A stretch of 50,545 nt of DNA from Oceanospirillum beijerinckii DSM 7166 (lineage in GTDB: Bacteria > Pseudomonadota > Gammaproteobacteria > Pseudomonadales > Halomonadaceae), in the NCBI RefSeq assembly GCF_000422425.1, contig NZ_AULT01000048.1:1-50545 (forward strand), given 5' to 3'. Positions 1-8,919 of this stretch are shown here, piece after piece (position 1 is the first letter of the stretch; the number at the start of each line of letters is the position of its first letter). The position numbers and the translations under genes are program-made. The notes below the pieces were generated by a model. That model made no database searches, was not told the origin of the DNA, and saw only the letters and a list, made by a program, of their open reading frames with translations.

Positions 1-18
1 TACAGCATTCAAACCTCT

Positions 19-51
19 TGTCAACAGTGATTTGAAATTTATTTTCAAATC
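19..51 (-). promoter_or_regulatory. Putative stable-RNA promoter reading out of the window (proximal)
   Basis: On the minus strand a perfect -35 hexamer TTGACA (24-19) is followed by 16 nt and then TA at the very edge, where a -10 would continue outside the window. Directly upstream lies a strongly A/T-rich block with a 9-bp inverted repeat (29-37 and 43-51), resembling an UP element of an rRNA promoter. That it drives an rRNA operon to the left is inference; the -10 cannot be seen. Confidence 0.45.
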
Positions 52-137
52 GTCTTTTTCAAAACGGTTAAAAACTTTTGAAAAATCAGACTGTTGCGGT
101 GCTGCTCGAGGTCTTACCCCGTGACAGCGAGGGCGTA

Positions 138-166
138 TTATACGCACAGAAGACCAAAGCACAACC
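138..166 (-). promoter_or_regulatory. Putative stable-RNA promoter (distal), GC-rich discriminator
   Basis: The minus strand shows TTGTGC, a spacer of about 16 nt and a perfect TATAAT, followed by the GC-rich run ACGCCCTCG. A G/C-rich discriminator right after TATAAT is typical of stringently controlled rRNA/tRNA promoters. It lies about 115 bp upstream of the second promoter-like element and points the same way, so the two look like tandem promoters of one operon to the left. No transcript is visible in the window. Confidence 0.45.
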
Positions 167-285
167 CCTATTTTCACTTTTTTGTAAAAAAGTTTCAAAA
201 CGGCTGAAATAGAGCACCTGCAGGCAGGCTCAGAAACCAAAGAAGTGGTGCAAGGGAATAGGATAAGAAGAAAGAAGAAAGAATA

Positions 286-317
286 GCAAAACAAAACGCC
301 AGCTTACGCTGGCGTTT
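286..317 (-). terminator. Rho-independent terminator of the hemB-ppk1 unit
   Basis: A perfect 10-bp stem (294-303 with 308-317) with a 4-nt loop is followed on the minus strand by a T-rich stretch (TGTTTTGC). It lies 54 bases after the ppk1 stop codon. Confidence 0.8.
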
Positions 318-371
318 ATCAAATGATTATTGCTATAACCTATAAGCAGTCAGAGCAACAATTAATCTCTA

Positions 372-2585
372 CTAACTCTGCTGAGCATAGGCATCCAGCA
401 ACGTCTCTTGTGCACTCACTTCTTCAACTTCATCTTCCCGGCTACCAAGAATAGAAAGATACTGCCCGTCAGGTTGCAGCTCCCAACTCTGACAGTTATC
501 CAACAAATAAGTCTCCAGATCGTTCTTCACTCTCTGCGCCAGTTTTTTCGTTGTAACCGGGAAACAAGTCTCAACACGCTTATAAAGATTACGTTCCATC
601 AAATCGGCACTGGCGCAGTAGACCTCATCATCACCGTCATTCTGGAAATAGTACACACGGGTATGTTCCAGGAAGCGACCAATAATCGAGCGCACCTTAA
701 TATTCTCAGACACGCCCTTGATACCTGGGCGCAGACAGCACATTCCGCGAATAATCAGATTGCATTCAACGCCTGCCTGAGAAGCACGATACAGCGCCTT
801 GATCGTTTTCGGATCAGTCAGAGAGTTACACTTAAAGATCAAACGCGCCGGTTTGCCCGCTTGCGCCAGCTCAATTTCACGATCAATCTTCTCGACCAGC
901 GTTTTCTGCAACGTAAACGGCGCATGCAGCAGCTTCTTCATATTCAGTGTTTTGCCCATACCGGACAGCTGCAGGAATACTTTGTGGACATCTTCACACA
1001 GCTGAGAATCACTGGTCAGGAAGCTATAGTCCGTATACAACTTGGCTGTTTTAGCATGGTAGTTACCCGTCCCCAAGTGAGCATAGTGACGGATCTTATT
1101 ATCTTCGCGGCGCACGATATGCATCATCTTAGCATGTGTTTTATAAGCCACCACACCATAGATCACCACAGCACCAGCTTCTTGCAGACGACTGGCTAGT
1201 TGCAGGTTATCCGCTTCATCAAAACGGGCACGCAATTCAACTACGACCGTGACCTCTTTACCGTTACGGGCAGCTTCGACTAAAGCATCGACAATTTCTG
1301 AATCAGGCCCCGTACGATATAGCGTTTGCTTGATCGCCAAGACATCAGGATCACGAGCAGCTTCACGCAACAGATCGATAATCGGAGTAAAGGACTCAAA
1401 TGGATGCTGAAGCAGAATATCGTTCTGTTGCATCGCCTCCAGAATACTATTCCCTCGGCGCAGCTGTTTTGCTGTTCCTGGTGTAAACATTGGATACATC
1501 AGATTTGGACGATCCACTGCGCCCATCACGGCCATCAGGCGGGTCAGGTTAACCGGCCCGTTGACTTTATACAGCTCCTGCTCGGTCAGACCAAACTGTT
1601 GCAACAGTACTTCGATCAACTCTTCAGGGCAGTTATCAACCACTTCAAGACGAACCGCGTCGCCATAACGACGGGATAGTAACTCACCACGCAGAGCGCT
1701 AGCCAGATCACTCACTTCTTCAGGATCGACCACCATATCGGCATTGCGGGTTAGACGGAACTGATAGCATCCCTTAACTTTCATCCCCGGGAACAGCCCT
1801 TCTGCGTGCGCATGAATCATAGAAGACAGGAAGACAAAGTTATCGCCTTCTTCGGTGACTTCACTCGGCACACGAATCAAACGCGGCAGAGAACGCGGCG
1901 CTGGAATAATGGCCAAACCACCTTCGCGACCAAAGGCATCTTTACCTTCCAGCTCAACAATAAAGTTGAGGCTTTTGTTCACCAGGCGTGGGAAAGGGTG
2001 TGAAGGGTCCAAACCGATTGGACTGATAATCGGCTGAATCTGATCATAAAAGAAGTCAGATACCCAGGCTGCTTGCGCTTTATTCCAATCAGCACGACGC
2101 AGAAAGCGAATGCCTTCCTCTTCCATCGCTGGAATCAGCTGATCATTCAGGATGCTGTACTGACGTTCAACTTCACCATGACAGATATCACTGATCTGGC
2201 GCATCACCTCTTGCGGCATCAAACCGTCTGCATCGCTTTTCTCACGACTGAAGGCCACCTGACGCTTCAGACCTGCAACACGGATTTCAAAAAACTCATC
2301 CAGATTACTGCTGAAGATCAGCAGGAACATCAAACGATTTAACAGTGGATGAGAAGTATCCAGTGCCTGTTCCAGCACCCGGATATTAAACTGTAAGTGG
2401 CTGAGTTCACGGTTGATATACAGCTCAGAATTATCCAGACTGATTTCGTTTTCAGCTTCTTCCGCTGTTTTACCGCGAGTACCGCTATCTGAACGATTAA
2501 TTCTCAAAATAGGTCGCCCTGAGCCGCCATCTGGGAGGATAGTGTCATCACTTGGGGGTGGCGCAGATTGGTTCGTTTGATCCAT
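372..2585 (-). CDS. ppk1: Polyphosphate kinase 1
   Basis: Reversibly polymerises the gamma-phosphate of ATP into inorganic polyphosphate. The 737-residue product has the N-terminal helical domain with the family stretch [15 protein letters not shown] and the core and C-terminal phospholipase-D-like domains. The phospho-histidine region is visible as YKTHAKM (His near residue 482), and a second conserved histidine in LEHTRVYY near 641. The open frame extends 13 codons further to a TTG at 2624, but ATG at 2585 is preceded by GGAGAG at good spacing and gives the usual start. The gene lies 42 bp downstream of hemB, a pairing also known in Pseudomonas, and is followed by a clear terminator. Confidence 0.95.
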   Translation of the reverse strand: MDQTNQSAPPPSDDTILPDGGSGRPILRINRSDSGTRGKTAEEAENEISLDNSELYINRELSHLQFNIRVLEQALDTSHPLLNRLMFLLIFSSNLDEFFEIRVAGLKRQVAFSREKSDADGLMPQEVMRQISDICHGEVERQYSILNDQLIPAMEEEGIRFLRRADWNKAQAAWVSDFFYDQIQPIISPIGLDPSHPFPRLVNKSLNFIVELEGKDAFGREGGLAIIPAPRSLPRLIRVPSEVTEEGDNFVFLSSMIHAHAEGLFPGMKVKGCYQFRLTRNADMVVDPEEVSDLASALRGELLSRRYGDAVRLEVVDNCPEELIEVLLQQFGLTEQELYKVNGPVNLTRLMAVMGAVDRPNLMYPMFTPGTAKQLRRGNSILEAMQQNDILLQHPFESFTPIIDLLREAARDPDVLAIKQTLYRTGPDSEIVDALVEAARNGKEVTVVVELRARFDEADNLQLASRLQEAGAVVIYGVVAYKTHAKMMHIVRREDNKIRHYAHLGTGNYHAKTAKLYTDYSFLTSDSQLCEDVHKVFLQLSGMGKTLNMKKLLHAPFTLQKTLVEKIDREIELAQAGKPARLIFKCNSLTDPKTIKALYRASQAGVECNLIIRGMCCLRPGIKGVSENIKVRSIIGRFLEHTRVYYFQNDGDDEVYCASADLMERNLYKRVETCFPVTTKKLAQRVKNDLETYLLDNCQSWELQPDGQYLSILGSREDEVEEVSAQETLLDAYAQQS

Positions 2586-2627
2586 TGGTAACTCTCCGTA
2601 GCATACATAGCCTCCACCCCGCAAGAA

Positions 2628-4054
<1,427 letters not shown>

Positions 4055-4867
4055 ATGGATGAAGCCAGCATTCGACTTAGTATCTTTATCACTTTGCTTG
4101 TACTATTGACACTGGGACAACAGTTATTTCCCAGGCGCAAGCCTCTGCACTCAACACCTAAACGCTGGCTGACTAACTTTTCTATTGTCATTATCGATAG
4201 CCTGCTCGTTCGGGGTCTACTCGGTGTCCTATTACCCGTTCTGGTCGCTCAATGGAGTACAGAGCAGCAATGGGGCCTGTTTAACCTATTGTCGCTACCT
4301 GACGTCATAACAGTTATTTTGTGCGTTGTGTTATTGGATGGCTTAATTTACTGGCAGCACCGTCTATTTCACAATAGACCCACACTGTGGCGCTTACACC
4401 GTGTACACCATTATGATAAGGATTATGACTTATCCACAGCCCTGCGTTTTCACCCCTTTGAAATTCTGCTTTCAGTACTGATCAAAAACCTAGCCATTAT
4501 TATCCTTGGCGCACCGGCTCTGGCCGTATTGATCTTTGAAAGCCTGTTGAGCGGTATGGCACTATTTAATCATGCCAACCTCAAGCTCCCACTAAAACTC
4601 GACATTATGTTGCGTCGCTTTATCGTCACCCCAGATATGCATAGGGTCCATCACTCTATCTACAACAATGAGATGCACCGTAACTTTGGCTTTAATCTCA
4701 GTATATGGGATCGCTGGTTTAACAGTTACGTAGCACAACCAAAAGATGGTCATAAACAGATGATGATCGGCCAACCGGAAAGTCAGCAATTGCCAACAAA
4801 CAATCTATTCTGGTTAATGTGGCCTGCTCTAAAACAACCGATACAACATAAAACAAAAACTGACTAA
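4055..4867 (+). CDS. Membrane fatty-acid hydroxylase / sterol desaturase family protein
   Basis: Predicted integral-membrane di-iron oxygenase acting on a lipid; the substrate cannot be read from the sequence. The histidine clusters of the superfamily are present: HRLFH (102-106), HRVHH (115-119), a lone His near 173 (FNHANL) and HRVHH (196-200). Hydrophobic segments at about 8-22, 42-66, 83-100 and 140-165 fit a multi-pass protein. A TTG six bases upstream is in frame, but ATG at 4055 sits 6 nt after an AAAGGG ribosome site and is preferred. elbB follows 57 bp downstream across a small hairpin, so co-transcription is possible. Confidence 0.85.
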   Translation: MDEASIRLSIFITLLVLLTLGQQLFPRRKPLHSTPKRWLTNFSIVIIDSLLVRGLLGVLLPVLVAQWSTEQQWGLFNLLSLPDVITVILCVVLLDGLIYWQHRLFHNRPTLWRLHRVHHYDKDYDLSTALRFHPFEILLSVLIKNLAIIILGAPALAVLIFESLLSGMALFNHANLKLPLKLDIMLRRFIVTPDMHRVHHSIYNNEMHRNFGFNLSIWDRWFNSYVAQPKDGHKQMMIGQPESQQLPTNNLFWLMWPALKQPIQHKTKTD

Positions 4868-4881
4868 GCTTTAAAACATCC

Positions 4882-4902
4882 GGCCCTGAAAAGATCAGGG
4901 CC
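4882..4902 (+). repeat. GC-rich hairpin between the hydroxylase gene and elbB
   Basis: GGCCCTGA (4882-4889) pairs perfectly with TCAGGGCC (4895-4902) around a 5-nt loop. No T-run follows, and the elbB ribosome site comes 10 nt later. It could be a weak terminator, an RNA-stability element or an attenuator. Confidence 0.6.
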
Positions 4903-4924
4903 AGACAAACTCCAGGAGACGAGT

Positions 4925-5584
4925 ATGCAAAATAAAAAAGTTGCTGTTGTATTATCCGGCTGCGGCGTCTTTGATGGCGCTGAGATCTACGAGTCCACCC
5001 TGACTCTGCTGCGCCTTGATCAGAATCAGGTCAGCGTAACCTGCTTTGCCCCAGATATAGAGCAGATGCATGTGGTCGATCATAGAACAGGGGAAACTAT
5101 GGCTGAAAGCCGCAACGTGCTGACCGAAGCCAGCCGGATTAACCGCGGTAGCGTCCAACCTATGAATGAAGCCAATGCAGATGATTTTGACGCCATTATC
5201 GTCCCCGGTGGTTTTGGTGTCGCCAAAAACCTATCTGATTTTGCTGTCGAAGGCTCCGAATGCTCAGTATTGCCTGAATTTGCACAGCTGATACAAAGCT
5301 TCCGGGCTCAGAATAAGCCCATCGGTATGATCTGCATTGCCCCAGCGTTACTGCCTAAAATTTTGGGCTCTGGTGTAAGCTGCACCATAGGTTACGACGC
5401 CGCCACTGCAGGCCAGATCAATCATATGGGCGGTATACATATCAGCTGCGATGCGGGCAACGTAGTGATTGATCACGAGAACAAAGTGGTTTCTACCCCA
5501 GCTTATATGGAAGCTCAAAATATATCTCAGGCAGCAGAAGGTATCTTCAAACTGGTCGATAAGGTTCTTGCAATGGCACAATAG
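4925..5584 (+). CDS. elbB: ElbB-type glyoxalase (class I glutamine-amidotransferase-like)
   Basis: A 219-residue DJ-1/PfpI-like protein of the ElbB family, linked in E. coli to isoprenoid metabolism and reported to have weak glyoxalase activity. The family N-terminus VAVVLSGCGVFDGAEIYES is clear, as is the nucleophile-elbow segment GMICIAPALLPK with C137. VPGGFGVAKNLSDFA (about 93-107) is also typical. The ATG follows CAGGAGACGAGT, a strong ribosome site. It converges with the HD-GYP gene on the other strand. Physiological role uncertain. Confidence 0.92.
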   Translation: MQNKKVAVVLSGCGVFDGAEIYESTLTLLRLDQNQVSVTCFAPDIEQMHVVDHRTGETMAESRNVLTEASRINRGSVQPMNEANADDFDAIIVPGGFGVAKNLSDFAVEGSECSVLPEFAQLIQSFRAQNKPIGMICIAPALLPKILGSGVSCTIGYDAATAGQINHMGGIHISCDAGNVVIDHENKVVSTPAYMEAQNISQAAEGIFKLVDKVLAMAQ

Positions 5585-5683
5585 AGACGCCCTATTCTCT
5601 AAATACTCCGCACACTGAAAAACGCCTTTAAATTGCCAGCCGGTATTTATTCGACTGAGAGGGCGGTATTGCAACCTCTCTGG
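5585..5683. other. Convergent gap elbB / HD-GYP gene
   Basis: 99 bases between converging genes. It contains only short imperfect inverted repeats (for example GAGAGG with CCTCTC around 5660-5683) and no convincing terminator. Confidence 0.5.
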
Positions 5684-6874
5684 TTAGCGATTAAGGCGTT
5701 TTTTCTCAACCCTCAAGGCTTGTATTCCCCACAACATAGCCGGGTTTACAGAGACCTTGTCACTAACAGAGCAAGTGGATCGAATTGAAAACTCATCCTG
5801 TTCCGTGTTTCTACGCCTAGGGTTCAGAAAAACATTACCATCCGGTTTTCTCACACTGGCAACCAAGGGCTCTTTTGGACTTTCTGTACGCCCAACAACG
5901 ACTGCTAACTCCCCATTTTGCAATTTGACATAAACACCCGGTGGATAAAGTCCCAACTCATGCACAAAGAGAGAGGTCAATTTTTCATCGACAGACAGGC
6001 CTCGTTGTACAAAAAGTTCACGCAAGGTTTCTTTATGCGATACGGCCTCACGATATGGCCTTGGTGTTACCATGGCACAATACACATCGGCCAAAGCTAT
6101 AATTTTGGCCTCAATAGGTAGCGTTTTTGCACTTAAGCGTCGAGGATAACCTTCACCACTCGGACGCTCATGATGACTGCGCACCAACTGAAGCCAATCA
6201 TTGTCACCAATACCTGATGAAGCCAGGATAGCAGCACTAACATCAGGGTGCTTTTCAATCACCTCTCTCTGCTGCTCAGTTAACGGTTTGCGCTGCTGGT
6301 GTAGCTTAACCTGATAACCATTCATAGAAATATTGCTCGTTAGCGCAGCAGCTAACATGGATAAGCGCTTCTCCTGCTTAATCTTCAACCGGGAGGCGAT
6401 GACTTCACACAGAATCCCCATCTGAATAGGATGCAGGACATGATAGGGGAAATTATCCATCAAATGGACTGCCCCTATCATCGCATCCATATTATGAGCA
6501 ACCAAACCCTGCAGATAAGTCACAATCCCCATAGTGCGCTTATATACAGCACCTTCAGGAGGTGTCTCTTTCTTTTCAATATAAAGAAACAGTTCCGATA
6601 AGCGCAGGCACAGATCATCAAACTCCGCAAACGGATTGATCGGGCGATTAAAGCTCACCGGTTTGAGCCAATCATCTTCTTTCTCTTCCTCGGGCTCCTC
6701 ACGGGCATAAAGCCCTACCCGAAGCAGGATTTCCCGTTGTCGCTCAGTGCGAATAATTGAGCCTTTCGCCATCAACAGCTTGCCAAACTCATCATAGACC
6801 GGCCAGGGAACCGGCTTATCCAGTTCAATATCCTGAGAGTTAATAGCACTGAACTCAAATTCTTTCATGAGCAT
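5684..6874 (-). CDS. HD-GYP domain protein with degenerate HD motif
   Basis: A 396-residue relative of c-di-GMP phosphodiesterases. Residues 1-75 form a small N-terminal module common in this family (GKLLMAKGSII...LLRVGLY) with an acidic linker EEPEEEKEDD. The HD-GYP domain runs from about 115 to 330: the first histidine region (HVLHPIQ, about 145-151), EKHPDVSAAIL (207-217), SHHERPSGEGYP (233-244) with the GYP signature, and ADVYCAM..PRPYR. The metal-binding HD pair, normally LHDIGKI, reads LTSNISM (178-184), so H and D are T179 and S180. Hydrolysis is probably impaired and a binding or signalling role is possible. The gene starts 23 bp after the upstream di-iron protein gene and likely shares its transcript. 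Confidence 0.88.
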   Translation of the reverse strand: MLMKEFEFSAINSQDIELDKPVPWPVYDEFGKLLMAKGSIIRTERQREILLRVGLYAREEPEEEKEDDWLKPVSFNRPINPFAEFDDLCLRLSELFLYIEKKETPPEGAVYKRTMGIVTYLQGLVAHNMDAMIGAVHLMDNFPYHVLHPIQMGILCEVIASRLKIKQEKRLSMLAAALTSNISMNGYQVKLHQQRKPLTEQQREVIEKHPDVSAAILASSGIGDNDWLQLVRSHHERPSGEGYPRRLSAKTLPIEAKIIALADVYCAMVTPRPYREAVSHKETLRELFVQRGLSVDEKLTSLFVHELGLYPPGVYVKLQNGELAVVVGRTESPKEPLVASVRKPDGNVFLNPRRRNTEQDEFSIRSTCSVSDKVSVNPAMLWGIQALRVEKKRLNR

Positions 6875-6897
6875 AACAGCTTCCCTCTTGCCTATGC

Positions 6898-7692
6898 CTA
6901 AAAACGCTCATCACGATAGATCTGCTCAATATAATCGCCGCCACAACGCAGCTCACTAAACCAGGATAAAAAATTCTCAACCTGCTCTTGCGGAAAGATG
7001 GCACCATGCTGAGGAACGATCATTTTAATATCCAGCTTACGCACCAACTCGACCCAACGGGCACACACCTGATTACTGTGCATGTAACGTTTGTGGAAAC
7101 CTTCCATATACTTGAGATGGCTCTCGAAATTATCCACAAACATATAGCGCTCTCCTGTCGGAAAAATAGCCGCCCCAATATCCCCTGAAAACAATATGCC
7201 TGAGCGACTGTCGTAGATACTGAAATTACCTTCACTGTGTAAAAAATGCGCAGGGATCATGGCAATATAATCACCAGAATCCAATGTGATACGCCCACCA
7301 CCATCTGGTACCGGTGTTACTCGATCGACATCTTCAAGACCAAAGTGAGAGACAAAATGCAACCACAACCGTGAGATCAGCAGATCGGCATCTGTGGTTT
7401 TCATCCAGTAGGGAATTGAAGAACAAACATCCGGGTCCTGATGCGTAGCAAAGAGGTAACGAATCTGACGAGGATTAATGACCCGCATAATATTTTCCAG
7501 CACATGGTGAAAAACATAAGTGCCACCGGGATCAAACAGATAGCCTTTATCATGATTAACAACAAGGCATTGGTTGGTCTGTACAAAAGCATCAGCGCCT
7601 TCTGCTTCCTCCCAGCCAAACCAAACGACCTGATGTTCATCATCTTCATACAGGATTTTGCTTTCTTCGACTCGTGTAATTTGCTGTTCCAT
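6898..7692 (-). CDS. ODP-type di-iron metallo-beta-lactamase-fold protein (copy 1)
   Basis: A 264-residue protein resembling the catalytic core of flavodiiron proteins but without the flavodoxin domain, as in the oxygen-binding di-iron proteins (ODP). Likely iron ligands are H84, D86 and D88 (in THQDPDV), H152 (in AHFLHSEGNF), D171 (in FSGDIGA) and H229 (in VPQHGA). Spacing fits the flavodiiron pattern, with Asp replacing the usual Glu and Val replacing the last His of HxExDH. It probably binds O2 or NO rather than acting as a lactamase. An in-frame ATG at 7719 lacks a ribosome site, while ATG 7692 follows AGAGGTGGG. It lies between its paralogue (85-bp gap) and the HD-GYP gene (23-bp gap). 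Confidence 0.85.
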   Translation of the reverse strand: MEQQITRVEESKILYEDDEHQVVWFGWEEAEGADAFVQTNQCLVVNHDKGYLFDPGGTYVFHHVLENIMRVINPRQIRYLFATHQDPDVCSSIPYWMKTTDADLLISRLWLHFVSHFGLEDVDRVTPVPDGGGRITLDSGDYIAMIPAHFLHSEGNFSIYDSRSGILFSGDIGAAIFPTGERYMFVDNFESHLKYMEGFHKRYMHSNQVCARWVELVRKLDIKMIVPQHGAIFPQEQVENFLSWFSELRCGGDYIEQIYRDERF

Positions 7693-7777
7693 ATGCCCAC
7701 CTCTCTTTTTGTTCTTCATCGGGGGATCACACCAGGCTGAAAGGGAAGATGCCCCTCCCTGCCATTAGCTTTATGTA

Positions 7778-8551
7778 TCAGTTCAACGCGTTGTCATAGA
7801 TCTGCTCGATCAAATCTGTTCCACACTCCAGCTGTTCTAACCAGTCCAGAAAATCATCAACCATTGACGCCGGTATGACTGCACCGTGCTGCGGTACGAT
7901 ACGCTCAATCTCCAGGCCACGCACACTACGAACCCAACGCCGCAGGGCTATATTATTAGCCATATAGCGCCGATGAAATCCAGCCATGTACTGCACCTGT
8001 TTTTGCCAGTCATCCGCTATCAGATAACGTTCGCCTTTCGGAAAGACAGATGCCCCTATATCTCCTGTAAACAGGGTCTTAGACCGGGTATCGTAGAAAC
8101 AGAAATTCCCCTCGCTGTGTAAAAAGTGCGCAGGTAAGAGCTGAATATAAGCATTATCTTCCAAACGTATCTGCTTACCATGATCTTCAATAGGTACGAG
8201 ACGGGAGTTATCACTAAAACCAAAATGAGAAACAAAGCGAACCCAAAGGCGAGAGATTAATAAGCGGGCTTCGGTCGCTTTTAACCAGAGGGTAATCGAT
8301 GAAAGCACATCAGGGTCCTGATGTGTCGCAAGAATATAACGAATCTGATGCAAAGGAAGGTATTTACTCACCTCGGCTGCAACTTCAGAAAAAATAAATG
8401 CACCACCGGGATCCAGCAGGTAGCCATTTTCACCATGAATAATCAGCAGCTGATTGGATTGTACTAAAGACTCATGTTCCTGATCTTCCCAACCGAACCA
8501 GATCACCTGATGATCATCGTCTTCAAACAAAATCCTGCTACTGTCTACCAT
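7778..8551 (-). CDS. ODP-type di-iron metallo-beta-lactamase-fold protein (copy 2)
   Basis: A 257-residue paralogue of the downstream gene, with about half of positions identical by eye, including WFGWE, DPGG, ATHQDPDV, LLISRLW, FVSHFG, AHFLHSEGNF, GDIGA and VPQHGA. Predicted ligands are H77, D79, D81, H145, D164 and H222. The open frame reaches 8635, but ATG 8551 follows AGGGAGG at 8 nt and aligns with the start of copy 1. It is the first gene of the apparent three-gene unit ending with the HD-GYP gene. Function (O2/NO binding or reduction, or sensing) is inferred from the family only. Confidence 0.85.
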   Translation of the reverse strand: MVDSSRILFEDDDHQVIWFGWEDQEHESLVQSNQLLIIHGENGYLLDPGGAFIFSEVAAEVSKYLPLHQIRYILATHQDPDVLSSITLWLKATEARLLISRLWVRFVSHFGFSDNSRLVPIEDHGKQIRLEDNAYIQLLPAHFLHSEGNFCFYDTRSKTLFTGDIGASVFPKGERYLIADDWQKQVQYMAGFHRRYMANNIALRRWVRSVRGLEIERIVPQHGAVIPASMVDDFLDWLEQLECGTDLIEQIYDNALN

Positions 8552-8908
8552 ATACTGAACCTCCCTGTAATATTGTTTCTGCGTCACTTGCGTCAGTGCA
8601 GAAGCGAGCGCTGGTGTTTCACCAAGACAGGCCATTAGAAGGCACCTTCTTGATAATTAAGTTGATCTAAAACAACAGCAGCTACACATATGGCAAATCT
8701 CTTACAGAGAAATGTCAGATCTCTGACATTATTGAGTAGTGCAGATCACTACAAAGCGAAATATAGAATCGCAAATAATAGAAAAGACAGACCGGCATTG
8801 AGAACGTATTACAGAAAAGAGAGAAAAGATGAAGCAGGCAGACAAGAGATAAAAAGATTAAAAATCATTCAAAAGAAGTGGGTAGTATCCTGAAAAAGAA
8901 AAGCAGGA
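8552..8908. other. Intergenic region upstream of the di-iron/HD-GYP cluster
   Basis: About 360 bases between the tatC terminator and the copy-2 di-iron gene. It contains the 20-bp dyad at 8711-8730 and an A-rich, purine-rich stretch (8740-8880). A 67-codon plus-strand frame (8690-8893) has no ribosome site and a lysine/arginine-rich composition that simply reflects the A-rich DNA. No clear sigma70 or sigma54 promoter was found. Confidence 0.55.
8711..8730. promoter_or_regulatory. Candidate operator: 9-bp dyad upstream of the di-iron cluster
   Basis: AATGTCAGA and TCTGACATT are perfect reverse complements separated by TC. It lies about 160 bp upstream of the copy-2 di-iron gene. The size and symmetry fit a dimeric regulator. 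It does not match the FNR, NsrR or NorR consensus closely enough to name a protein. Confidence 0.55.
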
Positions 8909-8919
8909 TTACTCCTGCT
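8892..8919 (-). terminator. Rho-independent terminator of the tat operon, overlapping the tatC stop
   Basis: On the minus strand AGCAGGA, loop GTAA and TCCTGCT form a 7-bp stem followed by TTTCTTTTTC. The tatC stop codon TAA (8911-8909) lies inside the loop, so the last tatC codons form the upstream arm. Confidence 0.8.

Larger units (their letters stand above)
1..371. other. Intergenic region left of ppk1
   Basis: No gene is seen in these 371 bases. They hold the two leftward promoter-like elements, an A/T palindrome (176-193), a purine-rich tract around 240-290 and the ppk1 terminator (294-317). Confidence 0.7.

Noticed and set aside
6898-8551. Metallo-beta-lactamase (antibiotic resistance) reading of the two MBL-fold genes
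   Set aside because: The metal motif is HxDxD, with the later ligands spaced as in flavodiiron proteins, not the HxHxDH of class B beta-lactamases.
8552-8710. Sigma54 promoter upstream of the di-iron cluster (TGGCCTGTCTTGG)
   Set aside because: The GC at -12 is missing at the required 10-bp distance from GG.
8690-8893. 67-codon plus-strand open frame between tatC and the di-iron cluster
   Set aside because: No ribosome site, composition follows the A-rich DNA, no recognisable domain, and it runs through the dyad at 8711-8730.
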